From the NCBI GenBank assembly GCA_964632165.1, contig CAZWCZ010000010.1:1-52033 (forward strand): a stretch of 52,033 nt of DNA, written 5' to 3'. This DNA comes from SIG299 sp964632165 (GTDB lineage Bacteria > Bacillota > Clostridia > Lachnospirales > Lachnospiraceae). Position numbers and translations under genes: made by a program. This document shows, in pieces, positions 16,444 through 24,733 of the stretch; the stretch's first letter is position 1; every line of letters begins with the position of its first letter. The notes beneath the pieces were generated by a model that was given only the letters and a program-made list of their open reading frames with translations, had not been told where the DNA came from and did no database searches.

Positions 16444-17529
16444 ATGGCTAAGTTAAAAGTAGGTATTTTAGGGGCGACCGGAATGGTTGGGCAGAGATTC
16501 ATTTCTTTGCTGGAGAATCATCCGTGGTTTGAAGTGACTGTTGTGGCAGCCAGCCCGCGCAGCGCAGGAAAAACATATGAAGAGGCAGTAGGCGGACGTT
16601 GGAAAATGCCTGTTCCGATGCCGGAAAAGGTGAAAAACTTAGTGGTTCTTAATGTTAATGAAGTAGAAAAGGTTGCTGCACAGGTGGATTTTGTATTCAG
16701 TGCCGTAGATATGACAAAAGATGAGATTAAGGCGATCGAAGAAGCTTACGCAAAAACAGAAACACCGGTAGTATCCAATAACAGCGCACACCGTTGGACA
16801 CCGGATGTACCTATGGTAGTGCCGGAACTGAATCCGGAACATCTGGAAGTGATCGAGTATCAGAAAAAGCGCCTTGGCACAACCAAAGGCTTTATTGTTG
16901 TAAAACCGAACTGTTCTATCCAGAGCTATACACCGATGCTGCATGCATTAAAGGAATTTGAACCTACGGTTGTGGTTGCAACTACGTACCAGGCAATTTC
17001 CGGTGCCGGAAAGACATTTGCGGAGTGGCCGGAAATGGTAGATAATGTAATCCCGTTTATAGGGGGAGAAGAAGAAAAGAGTGAGCAGGAACCGCTCCGT
17101 ATCTGGGGAAAGGTAGAAGACGGTGTGATCAAAAAGGCAGAAGGACCGGTGATCACAACACAGTGTATCCGCGTTCCGGTAACAGATGGACATACCGCCG
17201 CAGTGTTTGTTTCCTTTAAGACAAAGCCGACCAGGGAACAGATATTGAAAGCATGGAAAGAATTCAAGGGATTACCGCAGGAATTAAAGCTTCCTAGTGC
17301 ACCGGAGCAGTTCATTACATATTTTGAAGAGGACAATCGTCCACAGGTAAAATTGGATCGAGATAAAGAAAAAGGAATGGGTGTGTTTGCCGGACGTCTT
17401 CGTGAAGATACCGTATACGACTATAAATTTGTGGGAATGTCCCATAATACCAAGCGTGGTGCTGCAGGAGGGGCAGTCCTGAGCGCAGAGCTTTTATACG
17501 CAAAGGGTTATATTACGGCAAAAAATTAA
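16444..17529 (+). CDS. asd: Aspartate-semialdehyde dehydrogenase
   Basis: A 361-residue enzyme reducing aspartyl phosphate to aspartate semialdehyde with NADPH, the branch point for lysine/diaminopimelate, threonine and methionine. The nucleotide-binding GILGATGMVGQRFISLL is at the N-terminus and the catalytic Cys157 lies in VVKPNCSIQSY. SNNSAHRWTPDVPMVVPELNPEH and RVPVTDGHTAAVFV are typical of the archaeal/fungal-like ASADH class that is usual in Clostridia, which is longer than the E. coli type at the active-site region. GGGAGGAAGAACCG precedes the ATG. With dapF further down in this window it feeds peptidoglycan synthesis. Confidence 0.94.
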   Translation: MAKLKVGILGATGMVGQRFISLLENHPWFEVTVVAASPRSAGKTYEEAVGGRWKMPVPMPEKVKNLVVLNVNEVEKVAAQVDFVFSAVDMTKDEIKAIEEAYAKTETPVVSNNSAHRWTPDVPMVVPELNPEHLEVIEYQKKRLGTTKGFIVVKPNCSIQSYTPMLHALKEFEPTVVVATTYQAISGAGKTFAEWPEMVDNVIPFIGGEEEKSEQEPLRIWGKVEDGVIKKAEGPVITTQCIRVPVTDGHTAAVFVSFKTKPTREQILKAWKEFKGLPQELKLPSAPEQFITYFEEDNRPQVKLDRDKEKGMGVFAGRLREDTVYDYKFVGMSHNTKRGAAGGAVLSAELLYAKGYITAKN

Positions 17530-17546
17530 GCAGAAAGAGGAACACA

Positions 17547-18326
17547 ATGATCACAAGTACATCGAATGCACAGATGAAGCAGGTTGCCGGACTTCTGAAG
17601 AAAGGAAAAGAACGGAAAGAACAAAAGGCATTTGTCATTGAAGGCAGGAAAATGTTTGAAGAGGTCTGCGAAGATAAAAGCCGTCTGATAAAAGCATATT
17701 TTTCGGAAAGCTATGCCGGAGAAATTTATCCTGACGGCTTACCGGAACTGCCGTGCGAAGTGGTGGCAGATCACGTGTTCGAAGCAGTTGCCCAGACAGT
17801 AACGCCGCAAGGAGTGCTTGCAATCGTAAGGATGCCGGAATATTCATTGGAGCAGATGACCGAGCAGGCAGGAACATTGCTTTTGCTGGAAGATCTGCGT
17901 GATCCGGGGAATTTAGGAACTATTCTGCGAACGGCAGAAGCGGCAGGAGTATCCGGGGTAATCCTGAGCCGGGAATCGGTGGATGTTTTTAACCCAAAAG
18001 TCATCCGCTCTACAATGGGTGCAGTGTATCGGATGCCATTTTGTTATGTCGATGATTTTTACGGAACACTTCAATATTTGAAGTCACAGAAAGTGCGTCT
18101 GATGGCAGCACATCTGAGAGGGACAAAAAATTTTGACCAGGCAGATTACAGAGGAAAGATCGGCATTTTGATCGGTAATGAGGCAAACGGGCTGACGGAT
18201 GCAACATCTGATTTTGCTGAGGAAAAGGTGCGGATCCCGATGGCAGGCAGTGTGGAATCATTGAATGCAGCAGTTGCTGCTGCGTTATTGATGTATGAAG
18301 CATACCGCAGACAAAAGCTATCGTAA
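17547..18326 (+). CDS. TrmH/SpoU family RNA 2'-O-methyltransferase
   Basis: A 259-residue SPOUT-fold methyltransferase acting on ribosomal or transfer RNA ribose with SAM. The N-terminal substrate-binding domain has ITSTSNAQMKQVAGLLKKGKERKEQKAFVIEGRKM; the catalytic knot has the three SpoU motifs: LEDLRDPGNLGTILRTAEAAG, GILIGNEANGL and IPMAGSVESLNAAVAAALLMYE. It is distinct from the second SpoU protein at 47496 in this window, which has the RlmB-like neighbourhood. The exact RNA target cannot be read from sequence. It starts 17 bases after asd with AGAGGAACACA before the ATG; a strong terminator follows. Confidence 0.88.
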   Translation: MITSTSNAQMKQVAGLLKKGKERKEQKAFVIEGRKMFEEVCEDKSRLIKAYFSESYAGEIYPDGLPELPCEVVADHVFEAVAQTVTPQGVLAIVRMPEYSLEQMTEQAGTLLLLEDLRDPGNLGTILRTAEAAGVSGVILSRESVDVFNPKVIRSTMGAVYRMPFCYVDDFYGTLQYLKSQKVRLMAAHLRGTKNFDQADYRGKIGILIGNEANGLTDATSDFAEEKVRIPMAGSVESLNAAVAAALLMYEAYRRQKLS

Positions 18327-18372
18327 GGGACAGGAAATCTGTCACAGAATAGTGAAATATAAAAAAAGAAAG

Positions 18373-18414
18373 AAAGAGCAGCAGAAACAGAACGGTTTTT
18401 GTCGCTCTTTTTTT
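18373..18414 (+). terminator. Intrinsic terminator after the SpoU methyltransferase gene
   Basis: AAAGAGC (18373-18379) pairs with GCTCTTT (18404-18410). The stem continues inward for about eight more pairs with one mismatch and two G-U pairs, closing a small loop near AGAACG. A T tract (18408-18414) follows. Confidence 0.8.
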
Positions 18415-18499
18415 GTATACCCGACAGTATCCGTGAGATTTTGCAGAGGAAAAAAGCTAGGATGAATCTGTAAAAGTTTGACAGATGGGGGAAGAAAAA

Positions 18500-19315
18500 A
18501 TGGGACAGGCAGTGTATTATGCAACCATGGGCATTTGTATCTTCGGGTGTATCAGCCGGATACTACTTGCCGGGTACTATCAGATTTTTTTGCATGCTTT
18601 GCGGGCAGCGAAAAGTACAAAGAACAAAGGAATGCTGCAGCTGAAGGAAAAATTTATTGTACGCTATCAGGCAATGCTTGGGGTACGGAATGTGGAATAC
18701 TTTTTGGAGCGGTTCTTTCATGAGAAAAAGTTTTTTTTGTTTCCGCTGCCGGTCTGGAATGCAATACATATCAGACTGGTCAGTGCCTGTCTGCTGTTGG
18801 GAACTGCGGATGCTTTATACCAAAGCGTTTCCGGTGCTATGGAAACAGAAGTGGCAGCAGCGATGTTTCAGGGGATCTGGACCGGGGCTTTTCTCTTGAT
18901 CATAGACGGCTGCTGCATGATTTCTGCAAAATGGGAGGCACTGACGGATGGTCTGTGCGACTATCTGGAAAATTGTCTGAAAGTACAGCTGGAACACGAA
19001 TATAAGATTTGGGGAAAAAACAGTGAGGAAAACCGACAGACAAAACAGGTGGCTGATGCCTGGCTGCGTGTTGTGGATGAGCCGGAATACCGCAGAATGA
19101 AACGGACGCAAGCAAAACAGACAAAGAAAACGGAAAAACAGAAAAGAAAAAATACAACAAAAGTGCAGAAGGATATAGAACTTTTAAAACGGGAAGTGGC
19201 TGAACGAAGACAAAAGGAAGCAGAGCTGGCAGCGGCAGCGACTGTTGAAACGGAAAAGGAACAAAGCAGGCAGTTGGAGGAATTGCTGAAAGAACTTGCC
19301 ATGTATGTACAATGA
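18500..19315 (+). CDS. Unrecognised membrane protein with C-terminal coiled coil
   Basis: A 271-residue protein that I cannot assign to a family. Residues 5-30 (VYYATMGICIFGCISRILLAGYY) form one membrane helix, and two more lie near VWNAIHIRLVSACLLLGTADALY and MFQGIWTGAFLLIIDGCCMIS. Between them is a cytoplasmic-looking basic loop with FLHALRAAKSTKNKGMLQLKEKF. From about residue 190 the protein is a highly charged Lys/Glu-rich coiled coil (RMKRTQAKQTKKTEKQKRKNTTKVQKDIELLKREVAERRQKEAE in part) ending in LEELLKELAMYVQ. The ATG at 18500 is preferred because GGGGGAAG sits just upstream; an ATG at 18485 lacks one. It stands alone between two hairpin terminators, upstream of dapF. Confidence 0.7.
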   Translation: MGQAVYYATMGICIFGCISRILLAGYYQIFLHALRAAKSTKNKGMLQLKEKFIVRYQAMLGVRNVEYFLERFFHEKKFFLFPLPVWNAIHIRLVSACLLLGTADALYQSVSGAMETEVAAAMFQGIWTGAFLLIIDGCCMISAKWEALTDGLCDYLENCLKVQLEHEYKIWGKNSEENRQTKQVADAWLRVVDEPEYRRMKRTQAKQTKKTEKQKRKNTTKVQKDIELLKREVAERRQKEAELAAAATVETEKEQSRQLEELLKELAMYVQ

Positions 19316-19327
19316 ATGCGGAAACAG

Positions 19328-19368
19328 GCCGGAAGAAAAGCTAAAAAAGCTTTTCTTCCGGCTTGCTT
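19328..19368 (+). terminator. Long hairpin terminator before dapF
   Basis: A perfect 14-bp stem, GCCGGAAGAAAAGC (19328-19341) with GCTTTTCTTCCGGC (19349-19362), around a TAAAAAA loop. The downstream TTGCTTTG is a weak T tract. Confidence 0.75.
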
Positions 19369-19370
19369 TG

Positions 19371-19379
19371 TGATATGAT
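19371..19379 (+). promoter_or_regulatory. Extended -10 promoter of dapF
   Basis: TGATATGAT is an extended -10 element (TGN-TATGAT). Any -35 box would fall inside the preceding terminator stem and is poor, so the extended motif probably carries the activity. The dapF start is 40 bases downstream. Confidence 0.5.
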
Positions 19380-19418
19380 GAATGGAGTATTTTTAGAAGA
19401 AAGAGATGAGGAAAAAAG

Positions 19419-20252
19419 ATGAAATTTACAAAGATGCAGGGATGCGGAAATGATTATGTCTATGTAAACTGTTTTGAAGAGACGGTGGAACATCCTGCAG
19501 AACTTGCCATAAAAGTAAGCAATCGAAATTTTGGTATCGGCTCAGACGGACTGATCCTGATCTGCCCTTCTCAGGTCGCTGATGTGAAAATGGTAATGTA
19601 TAATGCGGACGGGTCACAGTCTCAGATGTGCGGAAATGGCATCCGGTGCGTCGGAAAGTATGCATATGATTATGGAATCGTAGCAGGGAAAAAGACTGTT
19701 ACGGTAGAAACGCCAGCCGGGATCAAGACACTTCTTTTGGAAACGGAAGGGGATAAAGTCAAAAAAGTAACGGTAGATATGGGAACTCCGATTTTTCGTG
19801 CGGCAGAGATCCCTGTCCTTTCAGAGAGTGAAAACGTGATCGCACAGCCAATCTTCCTGCAGGGCAGAGAATATGAAATTACCTGTGTTTCCATGGGGAA
19901 TCCGCATGCGGTTACTGTCGTGGAGAGTACAGATGCAGTTGAGATAGAAAAACTCGGACCGGAGTTTGAACATCATCCGATGTTTCCGGAACGTGTAAAT
20001 ACAGAATTTATCCAGATACTTAAAAGAAATGAGATCAATATGCGTGTATGGGAAAGAGGAAGCGGAGAAACCCTTGCCTGTGGTACAGGAGCATGTGCCA
20101 GTGTGGCTGCCTGCATTCAAAACGGTCTGACAGATAAGGAAGTGCTGGTGCATCTGCTTGGAGGAGATTTACAGATCCGTCTGGAGGAAAAAAGCGGTCA
20201 TATTTTTATGACAGGTCCTGCCGTAACCGTGTTTGACGGCGAATTATTTTAA
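19419..20252 (+). CDS. dapF: Diaminopimelate epimerase
   Basis: A 277-residue cofactor-independent racemase converting LL- to meso-diaminopimelate for lysine and peptidoglycan. Both catalytic cysteines are present: Cys71 in MYNADGSQSQMCGNGIRC and Cys221 in ERGSGETLACGTGACAS. The N-terminal MKFTKMQGCGNDYVYVN and SMGNPHAVTVVE are family hallmarks. The length is normal. AGATGAGGAAAAAAG precedes the ATG. The gatC gene follows after 24 bases. Confidence 0.95.
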   Translation: MKFTKMQGCGNDYVYVNCFEETVEHPAELAIKVSNRNFGIGSDGLILICPSQVADVKMVMYNADGSQSQMCGNGIRCVGKYAYDYGIVAGKKTVTVETPAGIKTLLLETEGDKVKKVTVDMGTPIFRAAEIPVLSESENVIAQPIFLQGREYEITCVSMGNPHAVTVVESTDAVEIEKLGPEFEHHPMFPERVNTEFIQILKRNEINMRVWERGSGETLACGTGACASVAACIQNGLTDKEVLVHLLGGDLQIRLEEKSGHIFMTGPAVTVFDGELF

Positions 20253-20276
20253 ACAGAAAGAGCATGGCAACAGAAA

Positions 20277-20579
20277 ATGAAGCAGATATCAGAAGAAGAA
20301 TTGAGGAAAATCGGTCATCTGGCTGCAATTGCACTGTCCGACGAAGAATTGAGAGAAGCCGGAAAAATGTTAGACAGCCTGTTAAGCGGATTTGACATCC
20401 TGACAGAGCTGGATACGGATGGTGCTGAAAGCAGCGGTCAGATGTTTTTTGCTTCCGATGCGGTCCGGGAGGATGAGGAAGCGGAAAATGAAAAAAATGA
20501 ATGGAACAGAGAGCGGGCAATAAAGAATGCTCCGGATTTTTCGGACGGCTTTTTTATTGTACCGGAAACAATACAATAA
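20277..20579 (+). CDS. gatC: Aspartyl/glutamyl-tRNA amidotransferase subunit C
   Basis: A 100-residue GatC, the small subunit that stabilises the GatA-GatB interface of the amidotransferase which converts Asp-tRNA(Asn) and/or Glu-tRNA(Gln) to the amide forms. The N-terminal motif ISEEELRKIGHLAAIALSDEELREAGKMLDSLL fits the family helix pair, and the linker ends with DFSDGFFIVPETIQ, the conserved Phe-Val-Pro tail. The middle (DEEAENEKNEWNRERAIKNA) is unusually acidic and longer than average. It is first of three contiguous gat genes. The ribosome site is weak (only AAAGAG upstream), so translation may depend on dapF read-through. Confidence 0.85.
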   Translation: MKQISEEELRKIGHLAAIALSDEELREAGKMLDSLLSGFDILTELDTDGAESSGQMFFASDAVREDEEAENEKNEWNRERAIKNAPDFSDGFFIVPETIQ

Positions 20580-20596
20580 CAGGAGAAACAGACAGG

Positions 20597-22048
20597 ATGG
20601 AACAAGAGATATATTCTGCCGTTGTACTGTCGGGAAAGATCAAAAGACAGGAAATGACCGTGGAAGAGGCGGCAGAATGCGTATATCGCATGATCGAAAC
20701 GCAGGAAGCGGAAAATAAATGTTATATTACACTGCGGGATAAGGAAGAGGTTCTTTCGGAAGCAAGAAAACTGCAGCAGGAAATTTTAAGAGGAAATTAT
20801 GCAGATTCTCCGTTGGCAGGAGTGCCGGTTGCCATTAAGGATAATCTGTGCATCGAAGGGATGCGGATGACCTGTGCTTCCAGAATGTTAGAGAACTTTG
20901 TTGCGCCTTATACGGCAGAAGCGGTAACACGTTTGAAAAATGCAGGAGCATTGATCATCGGAAAGACAAATATGGATGAGTTCAGTATGGGAAATACAAC
21001 AGAAACCTCTTATTTCGGAGCGACAAAAAATCCAAGAGCAAAAGGCTGTGTGCCGGGAGGTTCTTCCGGGGGGTCTGCCGCTGCGGTTGCAGCAGGAGAA
21101 TGCGTGGTAGCTCTCGGATCGGAAACAGGAGGTTCGGTCCGCCAACCGGCATCTTATTGCGGACTGGTCGGCTTAAAACCGACGTACGGAAGGGTTTCAA
21201 GACATGGGATGGCAGCGTATGCTTCTTCCCTGGATCAGATCGGCCCTTTGACAAATACGGTGGAAGACTGTGCTGCCGTATTATCCGTGATCGCCGGAAA
21301 AGATGAAAAAGATGCCACTTCTTCAGAAAGGCCGGTGGAAGATTACCTTTCTGAGCTGCGTAGCGGGGTTATGGGGCGAAAGATAGCACTGCCAAAGGAA
21401 TATCTGTCCGAAGGGATCCAGCCGGAAATAAGAAATGCCATAAAAAAGACGGCAGCACTGCTTGAGTCGGAAGGGGCAGCAGTAGAAGAAACAGAACTCG
21501 GGCTGACACGGTACCTTGTGCCGATGTACTATGTCATTGCGGCTTCGGAAGCAAGCTCTAACCTTTCCAGATATGATGGCGCAGCATATGGATATCGTGC
21601 AGAGCATACGGATACGATACAGGAAATGACAGAAAAGAGCAGAGCAGAAGGATTCGGCATAGAAGTAAAGCGAAGGATTCTTCTTGGAACTTACATGCTG
21701 TATGGGGACAATTATGAAAAGTACTATCAGAAAGCATGCAGGGCAAAGGAAATCTTAAAAAAGAGGATGCACGAGATCTTTTCCGGGTATGACTTTATTC
21801 TTGCTCCGGTTGCTCCGACAACCGCGCCGGGATTTGGAGAAAAAAAGACGCAGATGCAAAAGTATCTGGAAGACATTTATACGGTGCCTGCCAATCTTGC
21901 AGGAATACCTGCGATCAGTATACCGGCAGGAAAGGATGAAAAAGGACACCCGGTCGGCATTCAGCTGATGGCAGACCAGTTTTGTGAAAAACAGCTGCTG
22001 CAGGCTGCTTATGTCGTGGAGCAGCAATGGAAGAGGATGGAACAATGA
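20597..22048 (+). CDS. gatA: Asp-tRNA(Asn)/Glu-tRNA(Gln) amidotransferase subunit A
   Basis: A 483-residue amidase-signature protein that hydrolyses glutamine and delivers ammonia to GatB. The Ser-cisSer-Lys triad is complete: Lys81 in GVPVAIKDNLC, Ser156 in GCVPGGSSGGSAAAVA and Ser180 in GSETGGSVRQPASYCG. The C-terminal PANLAGIPAISIPAG and GIQLMADQF are typical. AGGAG at 20581-20585 fits the ATG at 20597; longer ORF starts overlap gatC. The stop overlaps the gatB start (ATGA), a sign of translational coupling. Confidence 0.95.
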   Translation: MEQEIYSAVVLSGKIKRQEMTVEEAAECVYRMIETQEAENKCYITLRDKEEVLSEARKLQQEILRGNYADSPLAGVPVAIKDNLCIEGMRMTCASRMLENFVAPYTAEAVTRLKNAGALIIGKTNMDEFSMGNTTETSYFGATKNPRAKGCVPGGSSGGSAAAVAAGECVVALGSETGGSVRQPASYCGLVGLKPTYGRVSRHGMAAYASSLDQIGPLTNTVEDCAAVLSVIAGKDEKDATSSERPVEDYLSELRSGVMGRKIALPKEYLSEGIQPEIRNAIKKTAALLESEGAAVEETELGLTRYLVPMYYVIAASEASSNLSRYDGAAYGYRAEHTDTIQEMTEKSRAEGFGIEVKRRILLGTYMLYGDNYEKYYQKACRAKEILKKRMHEIFSGYDFILAPVAPTTAPGFGEKKTQMQKYLEDIYTVPANLAGIPAISIPAGKDEKGHPVGIQLMADQFCEKQLLQAAYVVEQQWKRMEQ

Positions 22049-23523
22049 AACAATATGAAACGAGGATCGGTCTGGAAGTGCATGTAGAGCTGGCTACAAA
22101 GACAAAGCTCTTCTGCAGCTGTGCGACTGCGTTTGGTGCAGAACCGAATACTCAGATCTGTCCGGTTTGTCTGGGACTTCCGGGAGCACTTCCTGTGCTG
22201 AACCGTAAAGCGGCAGAATATGCAGTTGCTATCGGACTTGCCTGTGGATGCACGATAACAAGAGAGACGCTGTTTGACAGAAAGCATTATTTTTATCCGG
22301 ATAATCCGCAGAATTATCAGATATCCCAGCTGTATGCTCCGATCGCGGTGCAGGGAGGACTTTGGATTAACTGTAACCGTGGAAAGAAAAAGATCAGGAT
22401 CCGTGAACTGCATTTGGAAGAGGATGCAGGGAAACTGACGCATACCGGACAGAAAAGACGGACACAGATAGATTACAACCGCAGTGGAGTTCCGTTGGTC
22501 GAACTTGTAACAGAACCGGATTTTGAAACGGGAGAAGAAGTGATCACCTTTTTAGAAAAGCTTCGCTTAAAGATACAGTATCTTGGTGCATCTGGCTGCC
22601 GGATGCAGGAAGGTTCTTTAAGGGTTGACGTCAATCTTTCCGTCCGTCCGCTCGGAGAAACGGTAATGGGTGTGCGTACGGAAATGAAAAATCTGAATTC
22701 GTTCCGAAGTGTGCTTGCCGCGGTCGAAGAAGAGACAAAGCGGCAGATCGCGGTTCTGGAGGATGGTGGTAAGATCGTGCAGGAAACAAGACGCTGGAAA
22801 GAAGAAACGATGGAATCGGTTCCTATGCGAAAAAAGGAAACGACAGCTGAGTATCGATATTATCAGGATCCGGATCTGCCGGCTCTTTTGATAGAAGAAT
22901 ACCGGATAAAAGAAATAAAGGAGAAACAGCCGGAATTCAGGGAAGAAAAAGTGGAGCGTTATCAGAAACTTTTTGGCCTCCCGGAGTACGATGCCATGAT
23001 CCTGACATCTTCGGCACAGCTGGCAGAACTTTTTGAAGAAACAACGGCTTTGTGCGGACATCCGAAAGAAGTCTCTAACTGGATGATGACGGAGATCATA
23101 AGGCTTCTTCGGGAAAACGGAAGAGAGGCTGATAATCCCGGCATCAGAGCAGAAGAGTTTGCAGCTTTTATAAATCTGATCATTGGGAAAAAGATCAACA
23201 GAACCGTAGCAAAAAAAGTGATAGAGCAGATGTTCCTGACAGGTACGGACCCGGAGACTTATGTCCGGGAAAACGGTCTGTTTCTGGAAAACGATGAAAC
23301 ATTGTTGGAGGATACGGCAGAAATGGTATTGGAACAATGTTCAAAATCGGTGGAAGATTATCAGAATGGAAAGGAAAAAGCACTCGGATTTCTGATCGGA
23401 CAGACGATGAAGGCACTTTCCGGGAAAGCGGATCCGGAAAAGGTCGGGCAGATACTCCGGACAAAATTGACGGAGAGGAAAAACCATGTTACAATGCCAG
23501 AGAAGGTATCAGATATCCGTTAG
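22045..23523 (+). CDS. gatB: Asp-tRNA(Asn)/Glu-tRNA(Gln) amidotransferase subunit B
   Basis: A 492-residue GatB, the kinase/transamidase subunit that activates the misacylated tRNA. The N-terminal ETRIGLEVHVELATKTKLFCSC followed by AEPNTQICPVCLGLPGALPVLN gives the zinc-binding Cys cluster; DRKHYFYPDNPQNYQISQLYAPI is the signature block; LEEDAGKLTH and DYNRSGVPLVELVTEPDF follow. The C-terminal helical YqeY-like tail carries the tRNA-binding helices (LGFLIGQTMKALSGKADPEKVGQIL). The start overlaps the gatA stop by four bases. A GlnRS gene is also present at 31755, so in this cell GatCAB may mostly serve tRNA-Asn. Confidence 0.95.
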   Translation: MKQYETRIGLEVHVELATKTKLFCSCATAFGAEPNTQICPVCLGLPGALPVLNRKAAEYAVAIGLACGCTITRETLFDRKHYFYPDNPQNYQISQLYAPIAVQGGLWINCNRGKKKIRIRELHLEEDAGKLTHTGQKRRTQIDYNRSGVPLVELVTEPDFETGEEVITFLEKLRLKIQYLGASGCRMQEGSLRVDVNLSVRPLGETVMGVRTEMKNLNSFRSVLAAVEEETKRQIAVLEDGGKIVQETRRWKEETMESVPMRKKETTAEYRYYQDPDLPALLIEEYRIKEIKEKQPEFREEKVERYQKLFGLPEYDAMILTSSAQLAELFEETTALCGHPKEVSNWMMTEIIRLLRENGREADNPGIRAEEFAAFINLIIGKKINRTVAKKVIEQMFLTGTDPETYVRENGLFLENDETLLEDTAEMVLEQCSKSVEDYQNGKEKALGFLIGQTMKALSGKADPEKVGQILRTKLTERKNHVTMPEKVSDIR

Positions 23524-23544
23524 GAGAGGAACAGGTGATGAGGT

Positions 23545-24672
23545 ATGAATAGAAAGAAAAAGGCGATACTGCTGTTTTTGCTGTTTGGCATTTTATGTCT
23601 GACCGGATGTAAGCAGGCATTGGAAACGGCATCAGAGTCGTTTGACAATCTGATGGGAGAACTGCTTGGCAGTTTGGAGCAGCCGTATGAAGAAAAAGAA
23701 AACGTAAGTATCCGCATTTTGACCGGGACACCGACGCCGGGACCGACACTTTCTCCGACACCGACACTGTCCCCAACTCCGACTCCGATATCAAAGAACG
23801 TGGAACCGGGCGGAGAGAAAGTGGATGAATGGGTATATGCAAAGTCAACTGTAAGCATACGTTCCGGATGGTCCACTGATTTTTCTATTGTGGGAGGACT
23901 TTCGGAAAATGATGAAATCCATCGTGTTGCAGTTTTGGAAAACGGTTGGTCAAAGGTTGCTTATAACGGAGGGTATGCTTACATCAACAGCTCTTATCTG
24001 ACAACCGAAGAACCGCTCAGAGTAGGAACGGTTCATATGGATACGATCGATTATGTCTATCGGGCGTTGTTGAACGGAGAGGATGTGACAATGCTCGGAG
24101 TACAGAATATCCTGCAGAAACCGGATCTTCCGGCAGGACCTGAGATCACTTGTCTGACGATCGTACTGCATTATCTGGGAGATTATGTCGATAAGGTACA
24201 GCTGGCAGAGGATTATCTGGTACAGGCAGAGCCGGGGACGACTTCACCGTTTATTGCGTATCTGGGAGATCCGAAGGTAACAACCGGAAGTTACGGATGC
24301 TATGCTCCGGTTATCGTAGATGCGGCCAATCGGTATTTTGATGCTAAGGGAAATACAAATAAGAAGGCAATGGATGTTTCGGGAAGTACACTGGAGCAGC
24401 TTCTTGGGTATATTGACAGTGGGACACCGGTGCTTGTCTGGGGAACAACAAACCTGGTAAAGACAAAAATAACGACCTCCTGGGTCATCGATGGAGAACT
24501 TTTAGAATGGAGAGGATACGAGCACTGTACCGTTCTGATCGGATATAACAAGACGAAGTCCACCGTTATTGTGGCAGATCCGTTGCGAGGTATCGTAGAA
24601 TTTGATATGCAGACGTATTATGCAAGATACAAAGAGCAGTATGAAAGTGCCATGATCATATCAGGAAAATAA
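23545..24672 (+). CDS. Lipoprotein with SH3 domain and peptidase C39-like domain
   Basis: A 375-residue predicted lipoprotein. The signal peptide ends in lipobox LTGC, with Cys22 as lipidation site. A Pro/Thr repeat linker (TPTPGPTLSPTPTLSPTPTP) leads to a bacterial SH3-like domain (about 95-155: VYAKSTVSIRSGWSTDFSIVGGL, GWSKVAYNGGYAYINSSYL). The last 190 residues match the C39-like family that usually begins 'GCEVTSLxMVLNYLG', but here the motif reads GPEITCLTIVLHYLG: the expected nucleophile position is Pro199 and a Cys sits at 203. His327 (YEHCTVLIGY) and Asp345 (VADPLRG) are kept. So the fold is there, but peptidase activity is doubtful. It starts 21 bases after gatB; the ribosome site is distant (AGGAG 18 bases upstream). 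Confidence 0.85.
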   Translation: MNRKKKAILLFLLFGILCLTGCKQALETASESFDNLMGELLGSLEQPYEEKENVSIRILTGTPTPGPTLSPTPTLSPTPTPISKNVEPGGEKVDEWVYAKSTVSIRSGWSTDFSIVGGLSENDEIHRVAVLENGWSKVAYNGGYAYINSSYLTTEEPLRVGTVHMDTIDYVYRALLNGEDVTMLGVQNILQKPDLPAGPEITCLTIVLHYLGDYVDKVQLAEDYLVQAEPGTTSPFIAYLGDPKVTTGSYGCYAPVIVDAANRYFDAKGNTNKKAMDVSGSTLEQLLGYIDSGTPVLVWGTTNLVKTKITTSWVIDGELLEWRGYEHCTVLIGYNKTKSTVIVADPLRGIVEFDMQTYYARYKEQYESAMIISGK

Positions 24673-24674
24673 GA

Positions 24675-24729
24675 AAAAAACGGAGAACACGCTGAAAAGT
24701 TATTTTCAACGGGCTTTCCGTTTTTTTTC
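24675..24729. terminator. Bidirectional terminator between lipoprotein and Lit-like genes
   Basis: AAAACGGA (24677-24684) pairs with TCCGTTTT (24717-24724), with an inner TGAAAA-GTTA-TTTTCA hairpin. A T tract follows on the plus strand and an A tract precedes it, so it can stop both convergent genes. Confidence 0.75.
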
Positions 24730-24733
24730 TGTC

